Source: a virus
DNA length: 35,368 bases
Virus record (IMG/VR): IMGVR_UViG_3300037193_001819
Coordinates: 1 to 35,368 of that record
Direction: 5' to 3' (one strand)
Part shown: positions 15,296 to 21,578 of the stretch, one piece after another
How the letters are laid out: each line of letters starts with the position of its first letter
How positions within the stretch are numbered: the stretch's first letter is position 1
Notes under the pieces: generated by a model
What the model saw: only the letters and a program-made list of their open reading frames with translations
The model's database searches: none
What the model was told of the DNA's origin: nothing
Position numbers and translations under genes: made by a program

Positions 15296-15876
15296 GCTCC
15301 TTCGTAGTCGTCGTTGCGCTGGTTCCGGAGCCGGCGGACACCGCGCGCTGGGGTGTTGGCGGCGAGGGAGTGCAGCGTGGTGCTTCCCATCGCGGCCGTG
15401 TCGTCGTGTTCTCCGCCGAGCTGGCGGTTGATGCCCTCGATGGCCCGGCTAGCTTCTCCCAGTCGGCGCTCCCGTTCGTTGGCGTCGAGCCGCGCCGCGA
15501 GGTCGCGCAGCGCTTCCTCGAAGTGCTTCGAGGCATCCGTGATCGCGGCTCGCTGCTCATCGCGGAGGTCGTCGACGGCGGCCAGCACGATCGCCAGCGT
15601 CTCGGCGAGCGCTCGGTTCTGCTGCCGCAGCCGGTGGTGTTCGTGTCCGCTCCCGCAGTGCCGCATCCATGAGATGAGGCCGACGCCGGCGAGAATCCCG
15701 ACGGCAAGGTAGACGCTCTCGATGCGATCGGGGGCGAGGGCGACGAAGATCGCGAGCGGCGCGAGCATCGCGATCGCGATGAGGACGCCGATGCCGGTGC
15801 GGTGCCGCAGGTCTCGGCGCTCACGTTCGGCGAGAATGGACGGGTCGGGGGTCGATGTTGGACTGAAGTCACTCAT
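15292..15876 (-). CDS. Membrane protein with C-terminal coiled coil, co-transcribed with int
   Basis: A 194-residue protein not assigned to a family. Residues 28-47 (GVLIAIAMLAPLAIFVALAP) and 53-70 (SVYLAVGILAGVGLISWM) are two membrane helices; residues 80-150 form a charged helical region (RQQNRALAETLAIVLAAVDDLRDEQ, FEEALRDLAARLDANERERRL). The N-terminus and the long C-terminal part would be cytoplasmic. The last codons overlap the integrase start, so it should be made together with integrase, that is, when lysogeny is set up or kept. Superinfection exclusion is a reasonable but unproven idea. Confidence 0.75.
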   Translation of the reverse strand: MSDFSPTSTPDPSILAERERRDLRHRTGIGVLIAIAMLAPLAIFVALAPDRIESVYLAVGILAGVGLISWMRHCGSGHEHHRLRQQNRALAETLAIVLAAVDDLRDEQRAAITDASKHFEEALRDLAARLDANERERRLGEASRAIEGINRQLGGEHDDTAAMGSTTLHSLAANTPARGVRRLRNQRNDDYEGA

Positions 15877-15903
15877 GGCTCACCCGCATGTGTTGACGTG
15901 TAC

Positions 15904-15931
15904 TAGCTATCTGGTCCCACCCATCCGTAAA
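15904..15931 (-). promoter_or_regulatory. Possible leftward promoter for membrane protein and int
   Basis: On the minus strand TTTACG (complement of 15926-15931) and TAGCTA (15904-15909) are 16 bases apart, 28 bases before the start of the membrane gene. Match to consensus is moderate. The rest of the gap 15877-16040 shows no gene. Confidence 0.35.
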
Positions 15932-16040
15932 CCGTAATCAATCGTCCACAGAGGGTGAAATTATCCAAACGGGCGTTCCAAAACGACCGGTCAGAGGATG
16001 GACAGGCACACGTAAATGTGATAGACGTCACTCAAATGGG

Positions 16041-16502
16041 TTAGTTTTCGCGATCCCGGCGGCGTCGAGCCGCTCGTTCGCGTAGCAGCGATTCCAGCAA
16101 CTGGAGCTGTGCCACGACTTCTCTGGCGTCGTCGGCGTCGGTGTCCTCGTCCCGAAGGACGCCCATTAGAGACCTGACCGCAGAGCGGATCTCAGCGTCG
16201 CCGGCGACTGGCACGGAACCGTCCCAGCCCAGGATGCGCAACGGCTCCTCCGGGGGCCAGCCGTTGCCCTCGCAGACGGCGAGAAGGTTGTCGGCGTCGG
16301 GGATCGACTGCGGGCCGGCGACGCCCCTCCAGCGGTTGAACTGTGTGCGACTGATGCCGCCGGCCTTCGCGATCTTGGTGATGCTCCGGCCGCGCGCACG
16401 CTCTTCTTCGACGCGTTGGTTGAGGTAGGCGACGAGTTCAGGGTTGCGAATCCAGGGGACCCCGTCCGGGTCCTCGCTGGCGGTGGCAGCCTCATGCGTC
16501 AC
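16041..16502 (-). CDS. Immunity repressor candidate (HTH protein)
   Basis: A 153-residue DNA-binding protein. An HTH lies at about residues 35-57 (RSITKIAKAGGISRTQFNRWRGVAG), followed by a domain with LGWDGSVPVAGDAEIRSAVRSLMGVL and a basic C-terminus (LLRERAARRRRDREN). GTG 16502 is taken as start because TATACT (a near-perfect -10) lies exactly 7 bases upstream, predicting a leaderless mRNA; longer upstream readings would run through the operators. It is divergent from the excisionase-like gene with palindromic operators between them, the classical layout of a temperate switch. The XRE-DUF5753 protein is the alternative repressor. Confidence 0.75.
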   Translation of the reverse strand: MTHEAATASEDPDGVPWIRNPELVAYLNQRVEEERARGRSITKIAKAGGISRTQFNRWRGVAGPQSIPDADNLLAVCEGNGWPPEEPLRILGWDGSVPVAGDAEIRSAVRSLMGVLRDEDTDADDAREVVAQLQLLESLLRERAARRRRDREN

Positions 16503-16508
16503 CGCCTC

Positions 16509-16531
16509 AGTATAGATGTCATATACATCTA
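16509..16531 (-). promoter_or_regulatory. Repressor promoter with overlapping palindrome
   Basis: TATACT (complement of 16509-16514) is the -10; the -35 (TTGGTA or GATTGG, depending on spacing) is weak. A perfect palindrome, TAGATGT and ACATCTA with a 5-base spacer (16513-16531), covers the space between the two boxes. A protein bound here would block the repressor promoter. The arms differ from the TTGACGTAT-type operators nearby, so another regulator may be used. Confidence 0.6.
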
Positions 16532-16551
16532 CCAATCGATCGTCACGGACA

Positions 16552-16571
16552 CTGGCATACACATACGTCAG
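16552..16571. promoter_or_regulatory. Weak fourth copy of the immunity operator
   Basis: CTGGCATACACATACGTCAG keeps one good half-site (ATACGTCAG) and a degenerate second half of the 20-bp operator seen at 16649, 16684 and 16715. It lies 50-70 bases upstream of the repressor start, between the two promoters. Confidence 0.45.
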
Positions 16572-16648
16572 CCTAGAGCAAGTTGTCGACATTAGGAAGC
16601 CCTCAGATGGCCTTTTGTCGCGTACCCGACTCAGCCGAACGGTCAGAA

Positions 16649-16734
16649 CTGACAGATCGATACATCAACTTGGCCCGGAGCTCTTGACAGATCGATACGT
16701 CAACTGCCTATGCTTTGACGTATGGATACGTCAA
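16649..16734. promoter_or_regulatory. Three 20-bp palindromic operators before the excisionase-like gene
   Basis: Sites: 16649-16668 (CTGACAGATCGATACATCAA), 16684-16703 (TTGACAGATCGATACGTCAA) and 16715-16734 (TTGACGTATGGATACGTCAA). The last is a perfect 9-bp inverted repeat with a 2-base spacer. Start-to-start spacing is 35 and 31 bases. The middle site covers the -35 box and the last covers the start codon of the excisionase gene, so binding would shut the early operon. The likely ligand is the repressor of this window. Confidence 0.8.
16684..16714 (+). promoter_or_regulatory. Early rightward promoter
   Basis: A consensus -35 (TTGACA, 16684-16689) and a -10 TATGCT (16709-16714), 19 bases apart (17 if CCTATG is taken). 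The expected start of transcription is at or one base before ATG 16722, so the first gene would be leaderless. Operators overlap both the -35 and the start site. Confidence 0.65.
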
Positions 16735-16949
16735 CGCCCGTCGAGCTCGCGGCCAAGGAGCTTTTGACCCCGGCCGAGGTCGAGATCGTCTTCGGTTTCA
16801 AGCCCAACACGCTCCGGCAGTGGCGCTATGAGGGCCACGGTCCCCGCTACGTGAAGACGATGCCGGGCCGATCGGGCCTGGTGATGTACCGCCGCAGCGA
16901 CATTGACGCGTGGCTGGACGACTGCACCGTCCAGCCGGCCGCGGCCTGA
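16722..16949 (+). CDS. xis: Excisionase-like winged-helix protein
   Basis: A 75-residue protein with a MerR/Xis-type winged helix: LLTPAEVEIVFGFKPNTLRQWRYEGHGPRYVKT then VMYRRSDIDAWLDD, the standard form of actinophage excisionases (HTH_17). Such a protein bends attP DNA and turns integrase toward excision; as first gene of the early operon it could also act as a Cro-like regulator. No ribosome site is present; the start codon coincides with the predicted transcription start and lies inside an operator. It is far (about 1.4 kb) from int and on the other strand, so the two are separately controlled. Confidence 0.82.
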   Translation: MDTSTPVELAAKELLTPAEVEIVFGFKPNTLRQWRYEGHGPRYVKTMPGRSGLVMYRRSDIDAWLDDCTVQPAAA

Positions 16950-16953
16950 AACG

Positions 16954-17030
16954 TCCCGGCTGGCGCGGAGGGGTGGCCAGCCGGGATCAGGACCCGCCCG
17001 CATAGGGCACCTGGGCGGGTCCACCCCTCG
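16954..17030 (+). ncRNA. Structured RNA element: two hairpins with long-range pairing
   Basis: Hairpin 1: TCCCGGCTGG (16954-16963) with CCAGCCGGGA (16977-16986), perfect 10 bp, 13-nt loop. Hairpin 2: GGACCCGCCC (16990-16999) with GGGCGGGTCC (17013-17022), perfect 10 bp, 13-nt loop. The loop of hairpin 1 contains GAGGGGTGG (16968-16976), which is complementary over 9 bases to CCACCCCTC (17021-17029) just after hairpin 2. This allows a pseudoknot, or a switch in which one pairing opens the other by two bases. It starts 5 bases after the xis stop and ends 1 base before a tRNA-like fold. It may be a terminator, attenuator or processing signal; no known RNA family is recognised. Confidence 0.6.
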
Positions 17031-17031
17031 A

Positions 17032-17110
17032 CGCGACGTAGAGCAGCACGGTAGCTCGCCGACTACTCCACATAGGTCGGAGGTCGCCGGTTCAAATCCG
17101 GCCGTCGCTA
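17032..17110 (+). tRNA. tRNA-like cloverleaf with expanded anticodon loop
   Basis: All arms can be drawn. Acceptor CGCGACG/CGTCGCT: 6 of 7 pairs, first pair C-T. TA at positions 8-9. D-stem GAGC/GCTC with loop AGCACGGTA, including the conserved GG. Anticodon stem CCGAC/GTCGG. Variable loop AGGTC. T-stem GCCGG/CCGGC with loop TTCAAAT. Discriminator A followed by CGA instead of CCA. The anticodon loop is 12 nt (17064-17075, TACTCCACATAG) instead of 7. If TA and TA pair with one G bulged, a 7-nt loop CTCCACA with anticodon CCA (Trp) remains. It may be a decayed or unusual phage tRNA, or a tRNA mimic that guides RNA processing. Not an attachment core, since no copy of it exists elsewhere in the window. 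Confidence 0.55.
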
Positions 17111-17196
17111 CGACAGAACGAGAGATGCCCCGGCCGATGCCACGGCGCGGGGCTGATCTCCAGGACAGCAGAAACCTCTTGAAAGGAAAAGTCCTG

Positions 17197-18096
17197 ATGA
17201 TCGACATCGACACTACCGAACTCGCCGCCGAGGCGGCCACCGAGCCCGTTGAGGACCGCCACACGCGGCAGCGCCGCGAGCGGCACGTCGCGCTCATGGC
17301 CGGCCTCGAAGAGCTGACCGATCTCCTCGCCGACGCCGGCCCCGGCTCGGACATGGCAGGCGACTGGGGACGCGTGACCGTCCACGTCGGCATCTACGAC
17401 GGCACCATCGAGGAACGGATCGCCCGCCTGATCACGGTCGGCCACGCACTCGATGCCGAGATCATCGAGCGCGAGCACCACGACACCGTCCACTTCCGTG
17501 CTGATCGGGAGTTCTCGGAGGAGCTGGAATACACCTGCGCGATCATCGCCACCGGTGACGAGATCGCCGTGGCCCGCGCGGCGCTGGCCGCCGACGCTGC
17601 CACCGAGCGGATCACCGTCGACTACCGCGTCGACCACGGCGCCTCGCGCTATACCGTCATCGCTGCCCTCGCGCAGTTCGGGGTCGACGCGATCCTCGAG
17701 TCCCCCGCCGGCCTCAGCGACGACGCCGCGAACCGCGCCGACGTGATCGTCACCGAGACCGGCGACAAGATCAAGGTCGAGCGCTACATCGAGCACTACC
17801 TCCTGCCCGCGCCCGCCGACTGCGTCTCGGTCGATGCGTACGCCGAGGCCCTCGCCATGTGGGTCAAGGGGACTCCCGAGTTCGAGATCCCCTGCCCGGC
17901 CCGGCCGGTCCACGCAGCGCGCGCGATCCGATCCGATGGGTCGGTCCTCACCGCGTACTCGTGCGGCCACTGCTCCGACGACGCCGCGAAGCTGACCGAT
18001 CAGGGCTACACCGTCGTGTGGCTCAACCCCGGCCAGGTCCCCACGGGACCCGAGATCGCGTGCGGCCTGCACGCCGAGATGGCAGGTGCCCGATGA
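17197..18096 (+). CDS. Unknown early protein
   Basis: A 299-residue acidic protein without a recognised family. ATG 17197 follows GAAAGGAA by about 9 bases; upstream codons in the same frame run through the tRNA-like element and are not coding. Residues 20-60 are helical (HTRQRRERHVALMAGLEELTDLLADA); the middle is alpha/beta (VTVHVGIYDGTIEERIARLITVGHALDAEIIEREHHDTVHF, IAVARAALAADAATERITVDYRVD); a short Cys pair stands near the end (YSCGHCSDDAAKL). First gene of the long early operon after xis. It may be an early regulatory or host-takeover protein; this is only position-based. Confidence 0.78.
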   Translation: MIDIDTTELAAEAATEPVEDRHTRQRRERHVALMAGLEELTDLLADAGPGSDMAGDWGRVTVHVGIYDGTIEERIARLITVGHALDAEIIEREHHDTVHFRADREFSEELEYTCAIIATGDEIAVARAALAADAATERITVDYRVDHGASRYTVIAALAQFGVDAILESPAGLSDDAANRADVIVTETGDKIKVERYIEHYLLPAPADCVSVDAYAEALAMWVKGTPEFEIPCPARPVHAARAIRSDGSVLTAYSCGHCSDDAAKLTDQGYTVVWLNPGQVPTGPEIACGLHAEMAGAR

Positions 18097-18368
18097 TGCT
18101 GCGCCGCAACCCCAACCGCCGTCACCCGCGCGCGACCGCGCGCGGCCCGGTCATCACCGTCGCGCCCGCCGAGCACTACGCGGGCGAGATCGTGCGCATC
18201 ACCCGCGACGACGGCAGCATCGACACCGTCCGGATCATCGCCGTGTGGACCGCGGCATCCTCGTGCATCCGCATGCTCACCGTCGCCCACCACCCGCACT
18301 CGATCCGCACCTTCGCCGTCCGCGCCGACTCGGTCGTTACCGACGATGCCTCCGGCGGTGAGCGATGA
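18093..18368 (+). CDS. Unknown small early protein
   Basis: A 91-residue protein; ATG overlaps the previous stop (ATGATG, the second ATG is also possible). After a basic, Arg/Pro-rich start (LRRNPNRRHPRATARG) comes a small beta domain (GEIVRITRDDGSIDTVRIIAVWTAASSCIRMLTV) ending in VRADSVVTDD. Not recognised; could be an SH3-like fold. Confidence 0.7.
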   Translation: MMLRRNPNRRHPRATARGPVITVAPAEHYAGEIVRITRDDGSIDTVRIIAVWTAASSCIRMLTVAHHPHSIRTFAVRADSVVTDDASGGER

Positions 18369-18685
18369 GCACCCAGACCCCCGAAGCGACCGCGACCCCG
18401 ACCGAGCTGGCACAGCTGATCTATTCGGGCGGCCTGGCCGTCCGCCGCCGCGTCGCCCACATCGAGACGCCGTCGGCCTCGGCCAACCTCGTCGCCGTCC
18501 TCGACGGCATCATCACCGCCGCCCAGGAACTGCGGGGCGTCGCCGCCCACCTCGCCGGGGCCGCGCAGCCCACGGACGCCGAGGAGCCCGAACCGCCCGT
18601 CGACGCCGAGGAGCCCGAACCGCTTACGGGCGCATGGCTCGAGGTCACCGAGGGCCGCACGTACGGGATCGGCGGTGTGCAGTGA
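18365..18685 (+). CDS. Unknown small early protein with DAEEPEP repeat
   Basis: A 106-residue protein; start overlaps the previous stop (ATGA). Residues 12-67 are helical and Ala-rich (PTELAQLIYSGGLAVRRRVAHIE, ANLVAVLDGIITAAQELRG); the acidic stretch holds the tandem repeat DAEEPEPPV/DAEEPEPLT. No family recognised. Confidence 0.7.
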   Translation: MSTQTPEATATPTELAQLIYSGGLAVRRRVAHIETPSASANLVAVLDGIITAAQELRGVAAHLAGAAQPTDAEEPEPPVDAEEPEPLTGAWLEVTEGRTYGIGGVQ

Positions 18686-18786
18686 TCGCCTTCGCCGTCG
18701 CGGCCGCCGCCGTGCTCACCGTCGCCGGACCCGCCGCCCTCCTCGCCGCCGTCCTGTGGCCGTCCTACACCGGGAGGCACCAGTGA
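18682..18786 (+). CDS. Very small membrane protein
   Basis: A 34-residue protein starting at GTG 18682 (overlaps the previous stop, GTGA) and ending at the TGA that overlaps the next start. Almost the whole chain is one membrane helix (IAFAVAAAAVLTVAGPAALLAAVLW), followed by PSYTGRHQ. The tight fit between two genes and codon phase support it; no function is known. Confidence 0.55.
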   Translation: MIAFAVAAAAVLTVAGPAALLAAVLWPSYTGRHQ

Positions 18787-19046
18787 TCTCCCCGATTGCA
18801 TTCACCACGTTGTACGCGGTCCTGGCCGACGTGCCCGCGCACATGTTCGTCCTGGCCTGCCTCGCCTCGCTCGCGCTCGGCTTCATCCTCGGCGTCGCCG
18901 CCGAGTGGCAGCTCATCAAGCCGTGGGTCAACCTCGCACTTCTGCAGTCCGCTGTCCTCCACGGCCCGTTGAAGCGCACCGGCTTCGCCGCCGGCCCCGA
19001 CGACGCCGCCGAGCGCGACCGCCTCGCGCACCGACACCAGACCTGA
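18783..19046 (+). CDS. Small membrane protein
   Basis: An 87-residue protein, GTG start 18783 with GGGAGG 6 bases upstream. A hydrophobic segment spans about residues 9-40 (LYAVLADVPAHMFVLACLASLALGFILGVAAEW), followed by a soluble tail (QLIKPWVNLALLQSAVLHGPLKRTGF). Not recognised. Confidence 0.68.
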   Translation: MISPIAFTTLYAVLADVPAHMFVLACLASLALGFILGVAAEWQLIKPWVNLALLQSAVLHGPLKRTGFAAGPDDAAERDRLAHRHQT

Positions 19047-19054
19047 CACCCACG

Positions 19055-19083
19055 CGGGGCGCGCGCTGGCGCCGCGCCCCGCC
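19055..19083. terminator. GC-rich hairpin inside the early operon
   Basis: GCGGGGCGC (19055-19063) and GCGCCCCGC (19075-19083), 9-bp stem, 11-nt loop, in one of the few gaps of the operon (19047-19105). May be a partial terminator or an RNA processing site. Confidence 0.55.
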
Positions 19084-19105
19084 ACTCCCGAACGGAGACA
19101 ACGAC

Positions 19106-19621
19106 ATGAACGACAGCAGCCGCCCCCGATTCGCCTCCTGTGAGGACACCGTCGGCGCCCGCCACCACGAGCTTGCCTCCGCATGGGGGGTGACCTGGTG
19201 CGAGTGCCGCCACGCCTTTGTCGTGGAGCAGCACGACCCCGGCCACGACGGCATCGACGCCGACAGTCTCCCCGTGTGGTGGAACCGCGCCCTGCGCGAG
19301 GCCATCGACGCCAACCCCGATGCGGGCTTCGACCTGGCCATCGCATGGGCGCACCTGCGTATCCTCGCCCGCGATCTCGCGTCCGATGGTGAGCACGAGC
19401 GGTGGGACGAGTTCGCGCCCCGCGTGCTCGAGCTGGACGAGGCCCGCGCCGAGCAGTTCCTGCGCCTCCTCGCCACCGCGGGCATCGCCTCCGTCATCCC
19501 CTCAGCCTGGGACTACCGCGACGGCAAGGACTACTGGCACTCAGGCGACCAGTGCGGCTGCACTCTCCTGGCCGTTCGCCTCAACGCGGAGGAGTCCTCT
19601 CTCTCGCAGGCGGGGGCGTAG
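19106..19621 (+). CDS. Unknown early protein
   Basis: A 171-residue protein; ATG 19106 with CGGAGA about 8 bases upstream. Sequence is mixed and well folded in look: WGVTWCECRHAFVVEQHDPGHDG, LPVWWNRALREAIDANPDAGFDLAIAWAHLRILARDL, YWHSGDQCGCTLLAVRL. Two Cys pairs (CEC, CGC) could bind a metal. No family recognised. Starts a new group after the hairpin. Confidence 0.72.
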   Translation: MNDSSRPRFASCEDTVGARHHELASAWGVTWCECRHAFVVEQHDPGHDGIDADSLPVWWNRALREAIDANPDAGFDLAIAWAHLRILARDLASDGEHERWDEFAPRVLELDEARAEQFLRLLATAGIASVIPSAWDYRDGKDYWHSGDQCGCTLLAVRLNAEESSLSQAGA

Positions 19622-19623
19622 CC

Positions 19624-19776
19624 ATGCCCGACACCTCCACCTGCGACATGCCGGAGGGCTGCGGCGTCGCGCACGGCACCTGCGGCAGCTGCGGACAGCC
19701 CCTGGAGTTCTGCGGCGACCAGTGGTCCGGCGAGTGCGCCGACTGCCACCACGCCCACACCGAGCCGAACGGATAG
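19624..19776 (+). CDS. Small zinc-ribbon protein
   Basis: A 50-residue protein with eight Cys, among them CGSCGQP and CADCHHAH, a zinc-ribbon arrangement. ATG 19624 is 2 bases after the previous stop. The role is unknown; small zinc-binding proteins recur in this operon. Confidence 0.7.
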   Translation: MPDTSTCDMPEGCGVAHGTCGSCGQPLEFCGDQWSGECADCHHAHTEPNG

Positions 19777-19781
19777 CAGCC

Positions 19782-20033
19782 ATGGCCGACACGTACCAGC
19801 ACCACGTCGACCGTGCGCACGAGCTCCTCGACGACGTCGACCGCCTGCCCCGCCGGGATACAGACCTCAAGCGCATCGTCGTCGGCGCTGCCCGGGTGCA
19901 TGCCGCACTGGCGCACGCCGCCGCGACCCGTGAGGCCGGCGACGCGATCGTTGCCGTCCTCGACCAGATGGGCACCGCCCGCCCGCGTCGCGGCTTCATC
20001 GCCGAGGAAGTCAGGAAGGAGACTCGGCCGTGA
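19782..20033 (+). CDS. Unknown small helical protein
   Basis: An 83-residue, mostly helical protein (YQHHVDRAHELLDDVDRLPRRDTDLKRIVVGAARVHAALAHAAATREAGDAIVAVLDQM) with basic end. ATG 19782; the stop overlaps the next GTG start. Not recognised. Confidence 0.7.
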   Translation: MADTYQHHVDRAHELLDDVDRLPRRDTDLKRIVVGAARVHAALAHAAATREAGDAIVAVLDQMGTARPRRGFIAEEVRKETRP

Positions 20034-20872
20034 CCACCGCTGCACACGGCACGTACGCCAGCTACAAAGCCCGTGGCGCGGGCTGCTGCGCGCCGTGCCG
20101 CAAGGCCGGCTCCAAGTACGTCACGAACCGCGAACGCCAGATCGCCTACGGCCGCTGGAACCCCTGGACTGACGCCGCACCCGTCCGCGCCCACATCGAG
20201 CAACTGCAGGCGTCCGGTCTCGGATGGCGCAGGATCGCTGACCTCGCGGGCGTCTCCCGGAACACCGTCAACAAGATCATCTACGGCCGCAAGGGGAAGC
20301 CTCCGTCGCAGCGGGTACGGCCCGAGACGGCAACGAAGATCCTGGCCGTCGTCGCAGACCTCACGACCCTCGGCGACCATGCCCGCGTCGACGCGACCGG
20401 CACCCACCGGCGCCTCCAGGCCCTCGTCGCCATCGGGTGGTCGCAGACGAAACTCGCCGCGCGACTGGGCATCGACATCGGCAACTTCAACACGATGCTC
20501 CACCAGCGTGATGCCGTGCTGGTGGAGACCGCGCGAGCCGTCCGCGACCTCTACGAACAGCTCTGGGACACACCGCCGCGCGAGGCAACACATGGAGAGC
20601 GGCAGGCGGCGAGCCGATCGCGGAACTACGCCGCGGCCCGCGGGTGGGTGAAGCCCATGGGGTGGGACGACGACGCCATCGACAACCCCGCCGCCGAGCC
20701 GCAGAGCACCGGACCCGCCGCCCGCGTCCATCTCCCGCAGGGCGAGGAGCTCCTGACGCTCGTCCGCCTGGGCGAGACCGACGAGGCGCTCGCGATGCGT
20801 TTCGGCGTCGAAGTCATCACCGTCCAGCAGGCCCGCTACCGCGCCGCGAAGAAGGAGGCCGTAGCCGCATGA
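20030..20872 (+). CDS. Multi-HTH DNA-binding protein of actinophage type
   Basis: A 280-residue protein, GTG start with AAGGAG upstream. The start (GTYASYKARGAGCCAPCRKAGSKY) has CCxxC. HTH 1 at about residues 60-88 (LGWRRIADLAGVSRNTVNKIIYGR), HTH 2 at about 135-160 (IGWSQTKLAARLGIDIGNFNTML), and a third possible one near the C-terminus (GETDEALAMRFGVEVITVQQARYR). I recognise this plan from many actinophage 'helix-turn-helix' proteins in early operons. Likely an early transcription regulator; its sites are unknown. Confidence 0.82.
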   Translation: MTTAAHGTYASYKARGAGCCAPCRKAGSKYVTNRERQIAYGRWNPWTDAAPVRAHIEQLQASGLGWRRIADLAGVSRNTVNKIIYGRKGKPPSQRVRPETATKILAVVADLTTLGDHARVDATGTHRRLQALVAIGWSQTKLAARLGIDIGNFNTMLHQRDAVLVETARAVRDLYEQLWDTPPREATHGERQAASRSRNYAAARGWVKPMGWDDDAIDNPAAEPQSTGPAARVHLPQGEELLTLVRLGETDEALAMRFGVEVITVQQARYRAAKKEAVAA

Positions 20873-21198
20873 ACGACATAGCAACTGCCGACGACACTGC
20901 CGAGCGGGTCACGTACCCCGAGGTCGGCGCTGGCCTGCGCATCACCGTGCTCTGCCCGTGCGACACGTGGGTCGACTTCAACTTCAGCGTCGAGTCCTAC
21001 CCGCAGGAGCCCTGGCACATCATCCACCACGGTGCGACCGAAGGCTGCTGCCCCGATTGCGGTGGACCGGTCGCGGTCCCATCGTGCTCCACGACGGGGC
21101 ACGCCTGGCGCGAGTTCCGAACCCGAAGCCGCGGACCCATCACCGTCTGCCTCGTCTGCGGCCAGAAGCCGCATGTCCCCGCCAGGAGGGCCGCATGA
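20869..21198 (+). CDS. Zinc-binding early protein
   Basis: A 109-residue protein, ATGA overlap with the previous gene. Cys pairs CPC, CCPDC and CLVC, with GHAWREF between, suggest one or two zinc ribbons. Its last part (CLVCGQKPHVPARR) resembles that of the next gene (CRICGVKPHVRL), so the two may have arisen by duplication. Confidence 0.72.
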   Translation: MNDIATADDTAERVTYPEVGAGLRITVLCPCDTWVDFNFSVESYPQEPWHIIHHGATEGCCPDCGGPVAVPSCSTTGHAWREFRTRSRGPITVCLVCGQKPHVPARRAA

Positions 21199-21578
21199 GC
21201 ATCACCGAGATCGACCGCGAGGTCACCACCACTATCCGCTACCAGGCGACCTGCACCAGCTGCAGGAAGCGCACTGTCGAGTTCACCGTCGACACCGACA
21301 TCGCCGACATGTTCTCTGGCGGTTACGAGGCCGAGCGCGTCGCCGAGCTCCTCACCGACGACGAATGGACCGTCGTCGGCGACATCACCGATCTCGAGCG
21401 CGCCAGCGTGCTGTGCCCCGAGTGCCCGACCTGCGATGAGGTCGGGCACTCCTGGGCTCCCACCGTGGCCGGCGACCGGATCGGCTGCCGCATCTGCGGT
21501 GTCAAGCCGCATGTCCGGCTCACCGGCGGCGCGACCGCCAAGGGCATGGCCGAGCTGAGGATGACCGCCAGTGTCTGA
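21195..21578 (+). CDS. Zinc-binding early protein, possible paralogue of the preceding one
   Basis: A 127-residue protein; AGGAGG 6 bases before ATG 21195. Cys pairs CTSC, CPECPTC and CRIC; the C-terminal segment GHSWAP to CRICGVKPHV mirrors GHAWRE to CLVCGQKPHV of the upstream gene. The N-terminal half differs (FTVDTDIADMFSGGYEAERVAELLTDDEWT). Function unknown. Confidence 0.72.
   Translation: MSITEIDREVTTTIRYQATCTSCRKRTVEFTVDTDIADMFSGGYEAERVAELLTDDEWTVVGDITDLERASVLCPECPTCDEVGHSWAPTVAGDRIGCRICGVKPHVRLTGGATAKGMAELRMTASV

Noticed and set aside
16903-17196. Upstream extension of the 299-residue early protein
   Set aside because: It reads through the double hairpin and the tRNA-like element and contains SEVAGSNPAVAT, again a false translation of a tRNA T-arm; the ATG at 17197 has a ribosome site.
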